DNA of 64,000 bases from Edaphobacter sp. (GTDB lineage: Bacteria > Acidobacteriota > Terriglobia > Terriglobales > Acidobacteriaceae), in contig NZ_JAPWKF010000001.1 in assembly GCF_028283685.1 (NCBI RefSeq), positions 310,001-374,000 of the forward strand, read 5' to 3'. Below, piece by piece: positions 63,067 to 64,000 of the stretch. A model generated the notes under the pieces. The model was given only the letters and a program-made list of their open reading frames with translations, ran no database searches and was not told the origin of the DNA. The first letter of the stretch is position 1; every line of letters starts with the position of its first letter. The translations under genes were made by a program, and so were the position numbers.

Positions 63067-63615
63067 CTATCTTTTCGGCTCATACCGCATCGCAACCGCG
63101 CCTGAGCTGAGCTCCAGGCGGCTTACGAGCGTCAGGTCGACAGGCTTCGATAGCCCTGCGAACAATGTTGGTCCGTGGCCTGCGAGCCTGGGCTGTACTA
63201 CGAACTCGTACTCATCGATCAGGCCTAGTTCGGCCAGTGCCTGCGGGAGCTTTACGCCTCCGACGAAGAGTCCATTGCCCGGTTGCTGCTTGAGCTGCTG
63301 AACGGCCTTACTGAGATCTCCGCGCAGGAGTTCTGCGTTCCAATCGACTTTGTTGAGGCTGCTGGATACGACGTACTTCTTTGCCGCGTCGATGGTGCGG
63401 GCGAAGGGTTTCATCCATTCGGGCATTGCTCCCGCGGGTAATGGAGACCGCCATGCTGCCTCCATCATCTCGTAAGTTACCCGGCCAAAGAGGAGGGCGT
63501 CGGCCTGCTGGATATTCTCGACTGCGTGACGATGGATGTCTTCGCTGGGCACGATGGCTCGGTGGTCGCAGCATCCGTCGAGTGTGACGTTGATGGAGTA
63601 GCGAAGAGGCCGCAT
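63067..63615 (-). CDS. Dihydrofolate-reductase-like (RibD C-terminal family) protein
   Basis: 182 residues. 'LRYSINVTLDGCCDHRA' start, 'ADALLFGRVTYEMM' NADPH-site motif, 'YVVSSSLNKVDWN' and FVGGVKLPQALAELGLIDEY match the YyaP/YwjB-type reductase family. Likely an NADPH-dependent reductase of unknown substrate, not the main folate enzyme. ATG 63615; upstream extension to 63651 is unsupported. Confidence 0.88.
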   Translation of the reverse strand: MRPLRYSINVTLDGCCDHRAIVPSEDIHRHAVENIQQADALLFGRVTYEMMEAAWRSPLPAGAMPEWMKPFARTIDAAKKYVVSSSLNKVDWNAELLRGDLSKAVQQLKQQPGNGLFVGGVKLPQALAELGLIDEYEFVVQPRLAGHGPTLFAGLSKPVDLTLVSRLELSSGAVAMRYEPKR

Positions 63616-63729
63616 TCGGGAAGGGTAGCGCCGATGGCGAGAGACCAGCAAGGCATCTTTGGCTGCCGGATGGACGACCGGCAGACGCTGATGGCGGTCG
63701 GCGCGCCGTGGTTTAGCTGACCGCGTGGT

Positions 63730-64000
63730 TCAGCTGACCGTGGATCGCTGCAGGGCGATGCCTGCCTTGAAGTTTTCGGCGATGCGCTGGGATTTTGCGA
63801 TGACGGTGGCGGCGTGCGCTGGCCGGAGGACTTCGTGGGCGGTCTCGGCGAAGAGGGCGAGCCAGCGGGAGAAGTGGTCGGGGTCGAGCGGGAGCTGAAG
63901 ATGGGTCATCATGGGGTCGCCTTTGTAGCGGCCGGTGGTGAGCAGGACGGTGGACCAGAAGTCCTTGAGGGTGGCGAGGTGATGGGGCCAGTCACCGACG
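63730..64000 (-). CDS. Group III truncated hemoglobin (N-terminal part outside window)
   Basis: The last 89 codons are visible and the frame stays open to the right edge. 'WPHHLATLKDFWSTVLLTTG', 'RYKGDPMMTHLQLPLD' and HFSRWLALFAETAHEVL are the F-to-H helix region of group III truncated globins, including the proximal-His area. Binds heme; often linked to respiration under low oxygen or NO handling. Confidence 0.82.
   Translation of the reverse strand, partial: VGDWPHHLATLKDFWSTVLLTTGRYKGDPMMTHLQLPLDPDHFSRWLALFAETAHEVLRPAHAATVIAKSQRIAENFKAGIALQRSTVS

Noticed and set aside
62811..63095. 94-codon minus-strand ORF in the repeat region
   Set aside because: Its sequence is generated by the hairpins and tandem repeats and has no ribosome site or recognisable domain.
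1..64000. CRISPR arrays, tRNA/rRNA genes, phage or transposon genes, toxin-antitoxin or classical defence systems
   Set aside because: None could be recognised by reading either strand; the DUF853/HerA-like ATPase at 57.5 kb stands alone without a nuclease partner, so it was not called a defence system.

Overview
The window looks like 64 kb of chromosome from a free-living, GC-rich, Gram-negative soil bacterium. The best guess is a member of the Acidobacteriota (Terriglobia, of the Granulicella/Edaphobacter/Terriglobus kind). That placement is inferred from gene content, many TTG/GTG starts, secreted Tat-type glycosidases and the mix of outer-membrane and sugar-catabolic genes; there is no rRNA gene to confirm it. 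No phage, insertion sequence, integrase, tRNA, rRNA or CRISPR array was recognised. Genes are tightly packed, often with 4-base stop/start overlaps.

Layout. 1-3.4 kb: Ku/LigD end-joining pair (LigD runs off the left edge). 3.6-8.2 kb: FAH-type hydratase, MsrPQ methionine-sulfoxide repair, a Tat-type Gfo/Idh/MocA oxidoreductase, PdxH. 8.2-13.6 kb: the ribosomal cluster rpsP-khpA-rimM-trmD-rplS-rnhB on the minus strand, interrupted between rimM and trmD by an outer-membrane barrel gene on the plus strand. 13.8-18.9 kb: PilZ protein, LuxR-type regulator with a degenerate receiver, YceI, MFS carrier, TlpA-like protein, MetX-like hydrolase. 18.9-22.6 kb: siroheme synthesis (cobA, cysG-N-like) and a siroheme sulfite/nitrite reductase, headed by a short Cys-Cys-Cys leader peptide and an intrinsic terminator.

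22.7-31.9 kb: an esterase, PhoU, then an amino-sugar/peptidoglycan scavenging block containing a 1404-residue fusion of an SSS symporter, a beta-lactamase-fold (AmiE-like) domain and a NamZ/DUF1343 muramidase, followed by NagA and a GH20 hexosaminidase. 32-38.4 kb: hexuronate/aldonate block (uxaC, LarA-like racemase, uxaE, gluconokinase, SDR) with paired TGGT...ACCA operator candidates. 38.5-43.1 kb: HAD phosphatase, TlpA lipoprotein, glycosyltransferase, two PTPS/QueD paralogues, folE, truB. 43.1-47.2 kb: TesA-YbbA-YbbP type lipid module. 47.3-53.4 kb: galK, galT, manA, an IclR regulator and pgi. 53.5-60.7 kb: peroxiredoxin-like and dienelactone-hydrolase-like proteins, GNAT, two GH29 fucosidases, a DUF853/HerA-like ATPase and a tiny membrane protein. 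60.8-64 kb: a membrane diguanylate cyclase translationally coupled to a Cys/His-rich small protein, a repeat-rich intergenic region, a DHFR-like protein and a truncated globin that runs off the right edge.

The main candidates for undescribed biology are the transporter-amidase-muramidase fusion, the cysteine-codon attenuator ahead of the sulfite reductase, and the LarA-like enzyme placed among uronate genes.
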